Shown here piece after piece: positions 50,119 to 62,142 of a stretch of DNA of 64,000 bases. A program made the translations under genes and the position numbers. Origin of the DNA: Limanda limanda (Eukaryota; Chordata; Actinopteri; Pleuronectiformes; Pleuronectidae). The stretch lies in the NCBI RefSeq assembly GCF_963576545.1, contig NC_083655.1, forward strand, positions 15,764,940 to 15,828,939. The letters are read 5' to 3'. Under the pieces are notes generated by a model. That model was not told the origin of the DNA. It did not search any database and saw only the letters and a program-made list of their open reading frames with translations. Positions within the stretch are counted from its first letter, which is position 1. Every line of letters begins with the position of its first letter.

Positions 50119-51339
50119 TTTTACCTTGTTGATTCTGAACTGAGCATCTGTTGTGTCATCCTCACTAAACTTCTTGTCCCAGTTGCCTTTGAAGTAGATG
50201 GCATTCACCAGCACCAGCCTGGTCATGTTGTCCACCACACCCTGGGCCAGCACATCCTGAATTTTACCTAAGCATTTGAAGTACAAATTTGAAATGATGA
50301 AGAAATGACAAGTTCAGTCACTGTGTTCCCTCAACAAATTAATGAAGTAAGCTATATTAATTTACCAAAAAAAGATCATCTTAAAGGACTGGTTACCATA
50401 TTCCACTAATACCTGTGAGTCCAAGTGAACATTTGTGCCAAATTTGAAAGGATTCTCTTGAGGTGGGATGCAAACAAAAACTTTGTCTGGTCATTGACAT
50501 TGATCTTTGACCATTTAAATCAAATCAGTCTATCCTGGAGTCCAAGTGAATGTTTGTGACAGATGTACTGAAATAACCTAAGCAGGTTCCTGATGTTGCA
50601 TGTTCACAAAAACATTTGACCTTTAACCACCAAGATCAAATCAAATTGTATCAGATTTGAAGTTGTTGCGTTCAAAAGACCAAATTTCCACAAGGCAGTC
50701 TTGAGATATCATATTTACAAGAATGGAAAGGACAGATGAACAGACATATTGACCTAGGTACTAACGGACGGTCAACGTGAAAACATAATGATTCCGTCCA
50801 CTGGCTGTCACTGGTGCGGAGGAATAATAAAACTGGATTAAACTCTCTGCCCCTTCTGGATCATCATCTTTCAAACTGGTGGCATTATAAGGCCACGTGC
50901 AGTTTTGCCAGTCTGGGCATTTCTTGTTCTATATTTGGATTGCATTGCACAGAGGGATCATGCAGGACCATTAACATACTGGTGAATGTGTGTGACCCAC
51001 CTTGAGTCTGCTTCTCCACCCACTTGTTGATGTTAAGTCTTGCTGCTTCATGGCTGGTTTTGAAGTCCACAGACTCCAGCTCTGCATCATAGTGCTTCTT
51101 GGTTTCTCCCAAAAAATCCTGAAACCATCAACAAGCCATTTACTGATTCAGATCACACAAACAAAATAGTCTCTTCACTTGACTTAGAAGAGTGTAAAGT
51201 CGTAACAGCAGGAGAACATTTGCATAATCACTTCCTTGCTTGCTTGTTTGCAGACCCTCAGTCATCATTCCTTTTTACTTGAGCTTAGGTTCCTATCTGA
51301 GCCTCGCACAACCCTCCACACCCCATTATGAACATGCAC

Positions 51340-51481
51340 CTCTACAAACTGGTAGGACTGCTCCCCGTACAGTGTTGTTGGCAACACTGAGGGAGTACGG
51401 AGCATCTGCCTTGTTGAGTGCATTCAGCAGTTTTCTGAAGTCAGCGTGGACGTTGTCCTGACAGTGCTTGGTCTTCAGGCT
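51340..51481 (-). pseudogene. Serpin B coding exon 2 with +1 frameshift
   Basis: Reads normally through SLSVAN, then an extra base (CAGTGTTGTTGG on + versus CAGTCTGTTGG in A and C) shifts [10 protein letters not shown] into another frame. Confidence 0.88.
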
Positions 51482-52059
51482 CTGTAGAGAAAGTAGACAA
51501 AGGCATGTTAGGGAGACACTCTGAGCCAGTAAAAGATCCATCTAACTGGTCTGCTGTTCAACTCCCCTGATGAGTGATGAGAATATTGACAAAATCTCAA
51601 TATATCAATCTCTTATTGATTCATATTTTTCTTGTGATCCACCATAAGTTATATATGTTTTTGTAGACTGTAGCGGACGTTAAATATTTCCCAAAATAAA
51701 CCTGAGGTAGGTGGTTGTAAATCTCTCTCTTATGAATCAGGTGTCTTAACAACAAAAGCTGAAAAATATCAGGTCTATCAAATTTGCCTTCGCCATACAT
51801 CCTGGTACAGCACAGTGTCCATGATAATGACTTAATGGATAAGGTTTTATTAGCTGGTTTAATCTGATGGCTTTCAGTTTCTGTATGTGAAAACCTCATA
51901 ACTACCTGTGATTATGGAAGACACATATATTTCCTAAATTACATCAATTGTAAAACTGTTGAGGGGAATTACATTGTCATCTTCAGTCATTGCTTTCACG
52001 GTTTGTCTTATTGTGTGACTCTCAGGGTGTACTGACCGCACCCTGACTGTTTCTAAGTA

Positions 52060-53095
52060 ACATTTTAACCTAAGTTTGAATCTTGTGAGCTGGATTTGAG
52101 ATTTTCTAACAAACAGGTCACAATAGAGTGAGAGTGAATGGATTTTTATCAGATAAAGTTTGCTATTCTACTGGCTCACCACAAGGGTGTGTGCTCTACT
52201 TTGTTTTGTATCCTTTACAAATATGTGTCAGAGCTCTTTAAAGACAGGATCATTTAAAATTAGGCAGAGGACTCAGTGATTGTGAGTCTGCTTCAGGCAA
52301 ATTAAATCAGTCAGAGACATGTTGTTGAGCACTTTGTTAAGTGGTGCAAGGAATCATTCCTCCAACTTAACATTTCAAAAACCAAGCATATGGTCATCGA
52401 TTCCAGAAAACAGGTCAAACTGTTGAATGTGTGGAATCGTATAAATACCTTGGGACTATTGTTGAGTCCAAACTGAACTTTAAAGCAAACAGTGAAGCTC
52501 TGTGCAAAAAGTGTCAGTAGCGTTTGTACTGTTTAAGGAAAATGTCCTATTTTAATATTAACTAAACCATGCTGACACTTTTATTATGCTTTTATTGAGT
52601 CTGTTTTATCTTTTCTTTGGTGTCATGGTTTGGTACCCTGTCTTTAAAGGACAGAAATAGACTGAGTCAGATGAAATGGTCCAGTCGGCTGATTGGTGAG
52701 CCTCAGATGAGCCTACAGTCCCTGAACACCACACAGCTACAGAGGATAGCCAGCTCCATTAGCATTGATGAATTGCATCCTCTACATGGGGAATTTAAAC
52801 TTCTACCCTCTGGTCGAAGGTTTACAGTCCCAAGGGGTAAAACAAAACGCAAAAGAAAGAGTTTTGTTCCATCTGCAATTGTTCACTTGCACAGTTTATA
52901 GCCAAATTTGCACTTATGTCCCTATCCAGTTTTCTATTGATAGCAATGCATTTGAGCACTTTGTCAATTGTTTGGTCTTGTCTTCTGTCTGTGTGTTTAT
53001 AATTTTGTACTATTTTGGATGGATGTCTTCTCTTTCTGTTGCTGCAAAACAAATCTATCTACGGGTACAAATAAAGTATCCTTAACCTTAAGCTT
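52060..53095 (+). mobile_element. Non-LTR retrotransposon 3' part in serpin B intron 1
   Basis: The + strand frames show GSPQGCVLS-like and KFADDSVIVSLL-like RT blocks (broken), then LSLKDRNRLSQM and a tail [20 protein letters not shown]. It ends with AATAAAGTATCCTTAACC, a 3' end typical of LINEs. It inserted after CTGACTGTTTCTAAGTA, which is uninterrupted in copy A. Confidence 0.8.
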
Positions 53096-54115
53096 CCTTT
53101 AGCAAAACATCATGAGTCTGAACAGCAGTTCTTTGTCATTGTTAGTGAATCTGGAAGACAAAGCTGGTGATTCATGTTGAATGTCGGCTGACACAGATGC
53201 AGTTCTCTGCTCTTTGTACTCTGACACACAGTGTTCCTGTGTCAAAGTTCCTGTTAGTTCATAATCGTCTCAGTGAAGAGTTAAAACCATGGGAACATCT
53301 GAAGCTGCAAGTTTTGGAGGTGCATTTTAAATCTTTCTGCCCACTAGAAAATACACAAAGTGTGTGTTTGTGTGTGTGTGTTTGCATGCTGTACCTTTGA
53401 CATCTGTGTGTGTGTGCTGCATCTGGTCCCCAGCATCACCATAGCCATGGCTGAGGAGATGCTAAATGGAGAGTAAAAGACATTTGCTGCCTTGTCCTTG
53501 TCACTCAGCTTCTTGAACAGATCCAGACAGAAGCTGGTGTTGGCCTTGGACAGAGCGGCTGATGATGCCATTATGTCTACAAAGAAGGCAGAGCATTAAT
53601 TATTACATGACTCATTTTAAATCAGGCTTTTATCTCTTTATCTTGCGTTATCTTATATTTTAGTTTAGATGTATTATTTCCACTCCTTGGGATAATATTC
53701 TTTTTAAAAATCATGTAAAGCACCTTGTAATAGAGCTATTAGTGAGATTATTATTAAAGTAAAGTGGTAATTGTAGCCACTAGTTAATTAGGATTTTATT
53801 GAAAGTGAAGGTGTCTTTGGCGACATGATTGTAAGTTGATCATCAGCAGACAAAAACTAAATATACAAACACATCCTAAAATTATTAAATGTACAGACTT
53901 TCTAATGGAGTATGCTGGAAAAGAAACTGTTAATATCGCAATGAAAACGACTTTATGTTAAATAACACCAATCATTAAATATAACACCATTTGTATAAAC
54001 TATATTCTGCCGAAGCCAACAGACCGTTAATGGACCTGTTTCTAACATGATGCGTTTAAAACCAGTTCGACCAGAAATCATGTGTCTACAAAATAACATC
54101 GTAGTCTCTACTTAC

Positions 54116-54195
54116 ATTCAGACAGCTTCCTTCAGGAATCTGTCAGGGCGAAGAGGGAGGTTCTGCTCAGCTGACACACCCCGAAAACACTGAGC
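54116..54195 (-). other. Serpin copy B non-coding first exon
   Basis: Same CTGTCTGAAT and GTAAGT donor as copies A and C. The outer limit is approximate. Confidence 0.55.
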
Positions 54196-54381
54196 TACTT
54201 CCACGTTCTCGCATGTCCGTGTGGAAGTCGAAAGGAACTTTCCTTCGCTTTTTTCTAAAACACAAATACAACACATCTGACTCGATTTGTAAAATGTTAT
54301 GCTGTTGCATTGTTTTCAAATGTCCGTTATTCTCTGCTCCTAAATAATATTTTAAAAACAACAACCTTCAGTCCGGGGCAA

Positions 54382-54606
54382 AAATGCCCACGATGCTGCC
54401 AGCAGCAGGATGAGCTGGATGAGCTGAGGGAGAAACGCAGCCAGGCCAAGCCACTGGCTCCACCTGCTGTATGCTCAGACACAAGACAGAAGAAACAGAC
54501 CAGTCTTAGAAAGCTGCATTACAAACACACATCTTGGGATAGCTTTGTAAACTGTGAACTTTTAATCCAGTCATCCTAATTGTATGAATGTATTTTGTGC
54601 AGAGGC
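54382..54606 (-). pseudogene. pigm exon 6/intron 5 fragment in the serpin array, copy 1
   Basis: From AAATGCCCACGATGCTGCC onward it matches 28992-29206, covering the 5' part of pigm exon 6 and adjoining intron, in the same orientation as pigm. It has an extra GATGAGCTG 9 bp duplication. It lies just upstream of the serpin B first exon. Confidence 0.9.
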
Positions 54607-55107
54607 ATACATCTTCCGCATATATATATATATTTTTATTTAAATTTGCATTTTTATTCAATTATAAGTGTAAACCGATAAAATCTAAATCAAGATGTAC
54701 ATGTAATATTACCTATATCTACATACATATACAACATGTATTAATACTTTATGACCTGAACTGTTTAATGGTCTGAACTGTTTATGACCTGAAAACTGTA
54801 AGACCCATTTGATCTCTTATTTACTCCCCAAATAACTGAATGAATGTCTGCTTATCTCCAAAGGAAACATATGTAAATCAGTTGACTGTTTAGATTCCTC
54901 TTCCATCCTGCGCCTACAGAACCAGTCTGAACTGGTTATGAGAGATAACCTTAGTCCTCCTATATAAGATCCTTGCATTTGACTGTCCTGCATCTTCACT
55001 CTGAGATCCTTGTGACTCTCTTTGTTGATCCTGACTGCAGAAAGCTCTTTCTTAAATACACAAAGACAAATATGGTGTTCCAGCCTCTTGTGTTTCCAGA
55101 TTTTCAT

Positions 55108-55325
55108 CACAACATCTGCAGTAGTTATATTTTCATGCTGGTCTTTGGTCTTTAGTTCTATGATGCTGCTTTCAGAAATGCACTGAACTCCGGGTAATCT
55201 CTGGACATCTGCAGAGTTTCTCCTGCCAGCCCGCTAGTAAAAGCTCTTGATAATGTCCGAATGACCCCATGTTAGAATATAGCAGGAGGTCCTCCGGAGG
55301 ATTCATTACGAGTGACTGGATATGT
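55108..55325 (-). repeat. Second block shared with pigm intron 5
   Basis: Similar to about 29275-29480 (ATCTGCAGTAG..., AGCAGGAGGTCCTCC...). The two pigm-like blocks are close together in pigm but separated here by about 500 bp of AT-rich DNA. Confidence 0.7.
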
Positions 55326-55364
55326 TCATGATTCATGATCTCAAAAAGATGATCTCAGCAGCGA

Positions 55365-55875
55365 TATATACCCGTATTTTATTATATATCGCTAAAAGTT
55401 CAGTGCTTGTCTGCTTTCCCAAATGATTTAACATTATATAACAGATTTGGTATTTCCCTGGAGATGTTTACCCAGTCTTTCCTATGGCTCTCATCTCTTG
55501 TAAAGTAAAAGGTGTATCCATCACACCATTTGTTCCTTCTCTTCTCTGTATTATCTGTTTCTTCTCTCCCTCGCTTCCTTTCCTGTGTTAGATTATCAGA
55601 ACATATTAAATCTGACCTGTCTTCATTTGTTATTGCTATTTTCTATCCAACTTTTAACATTGGGTACTTCCTCTCTCTTCATATTACCCCCAAAATCTTT
55701 TATCATTCCCCATATATTGTCTGTAAAATAGTTGATCCAACTATTTTATTACAGAATTATCACCAACATTCTCTCTTTACTTTCTTTTTGAAAATTGTGG
55801 GTTATCTTTAAATATTTCTTTCATAGTTCTACTACAGTCTTCTGTCCACCATGAGACTGCTGTTCTACTCATTGT
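55365..55875 (-). mobile_element. Dead non-LTR retrotransposon fragment (RT/RNase H type), copy 3
   Basis: The sequence matches the RT-proximal parts of 34.0-34.6 and 46.6-46.9 kb (TATATATCGCTAAAAGTTCA; GTTCTACTACA...CCACCATG). Confidence 0.75.
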
Positions 55876-55879
55876 CCAT

Positions 55880-56115
55880 TTGTGTTATGCTTTCTCACAG
55901 TAAGGACCCAATCACAGACCAAGATTTAAAAAACACTTATTTATTTCAAAAATAGAAAAAAACAAGGATCCAAAAAGGCAAAAATCACAAGAGCAAAAAA
56001 CAGAAAATCCAATTCAATAACTGGCAAAACAGAATTCCAAAAAGGTAAAAACACAGAGGATAAAAAATCAGAAAGTCCAATACCTCCAGGTAAACAGAGC
56101 TAAAAAATGGCAGAA
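55880..56115 (-). repeat. Possible retroelement end, unclassified
   Basis: Starts near ACAGTAAGGACCCAATCACA and contains TTTATTTCAAAAATAG and A-rich words, as at the 3' ends of some fish LTR elements. Absent from the matching place near copies A and B. Confidence 0.35.
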
Positions 56116-56584
56116 GTTTTCGAGGTGGAACATTTTTTTACAATAGAATGAATTTACTCCCATGTCAACTCAAGCAATCAGAAAAAACAAGCAGAAAATC
56201 AAGGCTAAAATGTCAGCTGTACACTACGGCTGACTAGTGTTGTATTGTTGTCAACGAGTTGCTTTGGCATGAACAAGCAACAGTCTATCTGTAACTGTTA
56301 TAAATAGTTTTGTGCAGCAGTAGGCTGTGATTACAGGGAAACATTTTAGTCATTAAAATATATCTTATCTTTCAATAGAACTCGTTAAAGCCAAGGTTTG
56401 GTTAAACATTCAAAGTGACGTGTTAAAACATGTCATGGACAACAAGTGTAGTATCATCTTTATTACAATGGTTCAACTGCATTATATCCTTCTTACACTC
56501 ACTGTACACTAAACTAGACAAAATGTGAATGAAAGGGTTATTTTCTTTTTTAGAAAAAAAGTTGACAAACAATATTTAGGGATC

Positions 56585-57184
56585 ACACACTTTAATTCCA
56601 TGTGTAAAAGCATCAGCATACAGAGACATAATTGGTCAAAACTGCATACAAACTATTTTTTATTAATACTCTTTAAATGCATAGAAGTGCAATAACTAAA
56701 AACCTTAAGCACACATCTATCTGCAAATATACTTTCGTCACAATATTCTCTTTGGTTTGCTGAATATATAATATAATGATATTGCATGTTATATAGAGAC
56801 AGTGCAGAGATTCTTTCAACCATCATATGCGAACCTGTTATACTGGTACAGTTGACCTCTGTGCAGCCAGCTTAGAAAGGCATAACAAATGTGATCAAGG
56901 CAAATTCTTTCAAAGAGTCTAAGGTACAGGATAACAAATTAGACTGTAATGTTATAGATGTTGCAGCAAAGAGGGCCAAATGTGCATTAAAGGGATAAAG
57001 TGAACAAAATCTGAACAAGATCAGATTGGGTGCAATAGAAAAGCAGAGCAGAGAGATTGTGTTCAGGATAAACACAGTGACTCATGTGAGAAGTGAGGCA
57101 GACAAGAGCCAAAGTAAAAAAGAAAATCTTGGGATGGGATCAAATTCTAGAGCAGTATCTCTCAAACGCTCAACAATGTAGTGC
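56585..57184 (-). other. Serpin copy C 3' UTR
   Basis: Aligned with the copy A 3' UTR, but the signal at 56591-56596 (- strand) reads ATTAAA instead of AATAAA, a common weaker variant. Confidence 0.55.
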
Positions 57185-57417
57185 TCACTGAGGGGAGCAG
57201 AAGCGGCCGGCAAACAGAACGCTCACTGTGGGGTTATGTCGGATAAAGAAGAGGAAGGGATGGTCTGCAATGAATCTGACTGATGGCATATCAAAAAGGC
57301 CATATTCCCTGCTGCTAGCAGTAGCAGCAGCACCAGCCTCAGTTCCCGCCTCATTGACCTCAACAAAAGCCTTGTGAACGACCTTTGACAGCACCAGGTC
57401 TTTGGAAGGAGACATGC
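57185..57417 (-). CDS. serpinb1l: Serpin C coding exon 8: reactive loop and C-terminus
   Basis: 76 codons plus TGA, one codon longer than copy A because of the loop. It ends [10 protein letters not shown]. Confidence 0.92.
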
Positions 57418-60400
57418 CTGCAACACAAAAAAAGGGGGATGGAGTATATTTCAAACATGGAGGACACACTGACTTGGGAGAACTTCAGGATTCATTTAGC
57501 CGATAGTAGCCAGATTAGTTTTATTGTTTCCTGATGTTTAAATGATTATGAATTAATCTGATGTATGGTGCAAGTCCTACCTGAGAAGTCACTCATTGCC
57601 TCATCGAAGGCATCCACCATGCCCATGCTGATCAGGACATCCTTCATGTCATAACTCTCCTCCATTTTGAACCGAGGCAGGCCCAGTTCAAGCTTTTTTT
57701 TATTCATCTTGTCTCGACGAGTCCACTTCACAAAGTTCTCATAGGTCAGCTTCTTCTCCAGCTGGGGTCGTAGACAAATGCAATTATTAATTCGTCTTGT
57801 GAGTTTTTCTGTATTTGTGGAAGTGCATGTTTGTGCATGTCCTACCTTCTCCAGACCAGTTGTACTATCGCCTATATCCTTGGGCAGAAAGATGAGCATG
57901 CTAAGCTCCTCCCCTTTGTAAGGAATCTCCAAGACCTGAAGAACAGTGCGTTTCCATAATGATAAATATATACTAAATACATTTGATATGCAAAAATCCA
58001 AAACACTTATCAATAGTTAGTGTCAAAGTTACAGTAAAACAACATGTCATCCATTTTTTATTGAATCATGATTCGCCTCGTTCGTATTTAATAGAACTTC
58101 GTAAACTAAAGTAATGAATTATCAATTTTGTTCTCTGGTCAATTTACAGTTTGTTGACAAGACACACTGTTTTCACTGACTCATCAAATGGATGTCTTGA
58201 TTACCTGACAGTTGACTTTAGAGATGAAGGAGTAAGGGAACTTGGTTTCCTGATGCATCATCTTCACTGGCTTCGTCTGATTCTAAAACAGGAGAAGCAG
58301 CTGACAGCTTGTTCACATCACTTTGTTGCAGTCATGCAGAAAAAAAGGTATAGTGAGAACACTGTGACATTGTTACTGAGAGAACTAAATATGGGTTATG
58401 GATAGTGGTTGTTAAGTAAAGTGTGCTTTTCTAGTCTTGAGTCACCAATTCACACAAATGTTGCATCTTTGTGCAACACGATCTCTATCATAGATCACTG
58501 CTGAGACAGTCAGCCTATCTTGCTGAAGGACACTTGGGCACGTGGAACGGGACTCTGCCCACCTTTTGGTGGATGAACCGCTCTACCTCCTGAGCCACAG
58601 CCACCCACTTAAACATGTTTCCTAACATTTTTAGGATTTTATGTGACACTAGGAAACCTTGTAAACTGCTGCTACTAAAATGGCAAATTCCATTATTGAG
58701 GCAAAGGATTGCAAAACATTATGTGCAGATCTTTTTATGGAATTGTCAAAGGCTTTTGACACAGTGGACTTTGTCATCTTGGCGAACAGACTCGAATTGG
58801 CTCATCTGAGCATGCTGTAATTTGATTTTCAAACTACTTGTCAGTTGGATCATAATGTGTCCAGGTTGCTTTGTCTTCCTCTTTTTCCTGCCTGTATCAA
58901 AAGGCGTACCGCAGGGTACCATGCTAGGGCTTCACCATATATATATGTCAATAATCCCTGTGATAGTTTATCAAATGCTGCCATTCTTATGCAGATGGCA
59001 TAACTGCTACTGCTCATCCAACTCAGTACTACAACTGACTACTGTACCACTCTTGAATTCCTGCTATCTTCCTTTGATGTTAGTCAGTCCTGTTTAAGAA
59101 AACTTAAGTTGGTGTTAAATGCAAACAAATCCAAATTCATTTTATCTTCCGTCCAATTTTACCTTGTTGATTCTGAACTGAGCATCTTTTGTGTCATCCT
59201 CACTGAATTTCTTGTTCCAGTTTCCTTTGAAGTAGATGGCATTCACCAGCACCAGCCTGGTCATGTTGTCCACCACACCCTGGGCCAGCACATCCTGAAT
59301 TTTACCTAAGCATTTGAAGAAAAAATTTGAAATGATGAAGAAATGACAAGCTCAGTCAATGTGTTCCCTCAGAAAATAAATGAGGTAAGCTATATTAATT
59401 TACCAAAAACAGATCATCTTAAAGAACTGGTTACCATATTCCACTAATACCTGTGAGTCCAAGTGAACAATTGTGCCAAATTTGAAAGGATTCTCTCGAG
59501 GTGTGATGCAAACAATGGTTTTGTTTGGTCATCGATCTTGACCTTTGACCACTAAAATCTAATCAGTCCATCCTGGAGTTAAAAAGACCAAAACCTTGTT
59601 TTGTAAGTTCACAGTGACCTCGCACTACGATTGCAAAAGTCTAGCTAGTGCATCTATGAGTCTAATAAAGCATTTGTACCACATTAGAAGAAATTCCCAT
59701 GAGGCATTCTTGAGATATCATATTTACAAGAATGGAAAGGACAGATGAACAGACATACAATGTACTAACGGAGAGTCAAAGTGAAAACATAATGATTCTG
59801 TCCACTGGGTGTCACTGGTGCGGAGGAATAATAAAACTGGATTAAACTCTGCCTCTTCTGGATCATCATCTTTCAAACTGGTGGCATTATAAGTTTTGCC
59901 AGTCTGGACATTTCTTCTTCTATATTTGGATTGCATTGCACAGAGGGATCATGCAGGACCATTAACATACTGGTGAATGTGTGTGACCCACCTTGAGTCT
60001 GCTTCTCCATCCACTTGTTGATTTTAAGTCTTGCTGCTTCATGGCTGGTTTTGAAGTCCACAGACTCCAGCTCTGCATCATAGTGCTTCCTGGTTTCTCC
60101 CAAAAAATCCTGAAACCATTAGCAACACATTTACTGAATCAAATCACACAAACAAAATAGTCTCTTCACTTGACTTAGAAGAGTTTAAAGTCGTAACAGC
60201 AGGAGAACATTTGCATAATCACTTCCTTGCTTGCTTGTTTGCTGACCCTCAGTCATCATTCCCTTTTACTTGAGCTGAAAAGTTCCTATCTGAGCCTCTC
60301 ACAACCCTCCACACCCCATTATGAACACGCACCTCTACAAACTGGTAGGACTGCTCCCCGTACAGTCTGTTGGCAACACTGAGGGAGTACGGAGCATCTG

Positions 60401-62029
60401 CCTTGTTGAGTGCATTCAGCAGTTTACTGAAGTCAGCGTGGACGTCGTCCTGACAGTGCTTGGTCTTCAGGCTCTGTAGAGAAAGTAGACAAAGCCATGT
60501 TAGGGAGACACTCTGAGCCAGTAAAAGAGCAGTCTAACTGCCTGCTGGTCAACTCCCCTGTTGAGTGATGAGAATATTGACAAAACCTTAATCTCTTACT
60601 TATTCATATTTTTTTCTTGTCATCCACAGTAAGTTGTGTATGTATTTGTAGACTGTAACTGACCTAAAATATTTCCCGAAATAAACCTGATGTAGGTGGC
60701 TGTAAATCTCTCTCTTATGAATCAAGTGGTCATAAAAACAAAAACTGAAAAATGTCAGGTCTATGCAATTTGCCTTCGCCATACATCCTGGTACAGCACA
60801 GTGTCCATGATAATGACTTAATGGATAAGGTTTTATTAGCTGGTTTAATCTGATGGCTTTCAGTATCTGTATGTGAAAACCTCATAACTACATGTGATTA
60901 TGGAACACACAATTGGTGGAGGTAACTGTTCACCTGTTGAACACACATACATTTCCTGAATTACATCTACTGGAAAACAGTTTAGAGGACTTACATTGTC
61001 ATCTTCAGTCATTGCTTTCACTGTTTGTCTTATTGTGTGACTCTCAGGGTGTACTGACCGCACCCTGACTGTATGGAAGTACGATTTTAACCTAAGTTTG
61101 AATCTTGTGAGCTGGATTTTCGATTTTCTAACGAACAAGTCACAAAGAGTGAGACTGAATGGATTTTTATCAGATAAAGTTTGCTCTTCCACTGGCTCAC
61201 CACAAGGGTTGGTGCTCTCCTTTGTTTTTATCCTTTACAAATATGTGTAAGAGCTCCAACTTAAGAAAATCCAACTTAACATTTCAAAAACCAAGCATAT
61301 GGTCATCGATTTCAGAAAACAGGTTAAACTGTGGAATGTGTGGATTGTATAAAAACTTTGGGACTATTGTTGAGTCCAAACTTAACTTTGAAGCAAACAG
61401 TGAAGCTCTGTGCAAAAAGCGACAGTAGGTTTGTATTGTTTAAGGAAAATGTCCAATTTTAATATTAAGTAAACCATGCTGACACTTTTTTATTATGCTT
61501 TTATTGAGTCTGTTTTGTCTTTGTCTTTGGAATCATGGTTTGGTACCCTGTCTTTAAAGAACAGAAATAGACTGAGTCAGATGACATGGTCCAGTCGGCT
61601 GATTGGTGAGCCTCAGATGAGCCTACAGTCCCTGAACACCACACAGCTACAGAGGATAGCCAGCTCCATTAGCATTGAAGAATTGCATCCTCTACATGGG
61701 GAATTTCAACTTCTACCTTCTGGTCGAAGGTTTACAGTCCCAAGGGGTAAAACAAAACGCAAAAGAAAGAGTTTTGTTCCATCTGCAATTGTTCACTTGA
61801 ACGGTTTACAGCCAAATTTGCACTTTTGTCCCTATCCAGTTTTCTATTGATAGCAATGCATTTGAGCACTTTGTCAATTTTGTGGTCTTGTCTTCTGTCT
61901 GTGTGTTTATAATTTTGTACTGTTTTGGATGGATGTGTTCTCTTTCTGTTGCTGCAAAACAAATCTCCGAAGCTGCAAGTTGTGGAGGTGCATTTTAAAA
62001 AGTTTACAAAGTGTGTGTGTGTGTGTGTT

Positions 62030-62060
<31 letters not shown>

Positions 62061-62085
62061 GTGTTTGCATGCTATATATCTGACA

Positions 62086-62142
<57 letters not shown>

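Larger units (their letters stand above)
48119..53571 (-). pseudogene. Clade B serpin copy B, pseudogene
   Basis: All eight coding exons are present with consensus junctions: 53395-53571, 51340-51481, 51001-51118, 50125-50267, 49127-49204, 48769-48858, 48512-48692, 48119-48348. Coding exon 2 is 142 nt instead of 141, a +1 frameshift at about 51374. The last exon has TAG at 48314-48316 where A and C have the Lys of LSKVVHK, ahead of the reactive loop. The hinge is also altered ([12 protein letters not shown]). It cannot make a normal serpin. Exon 1 has Gly to Cys in GTRCSTHTQM. A sequencing error could explain one lesion but hardly both. Confidence 0.88.
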
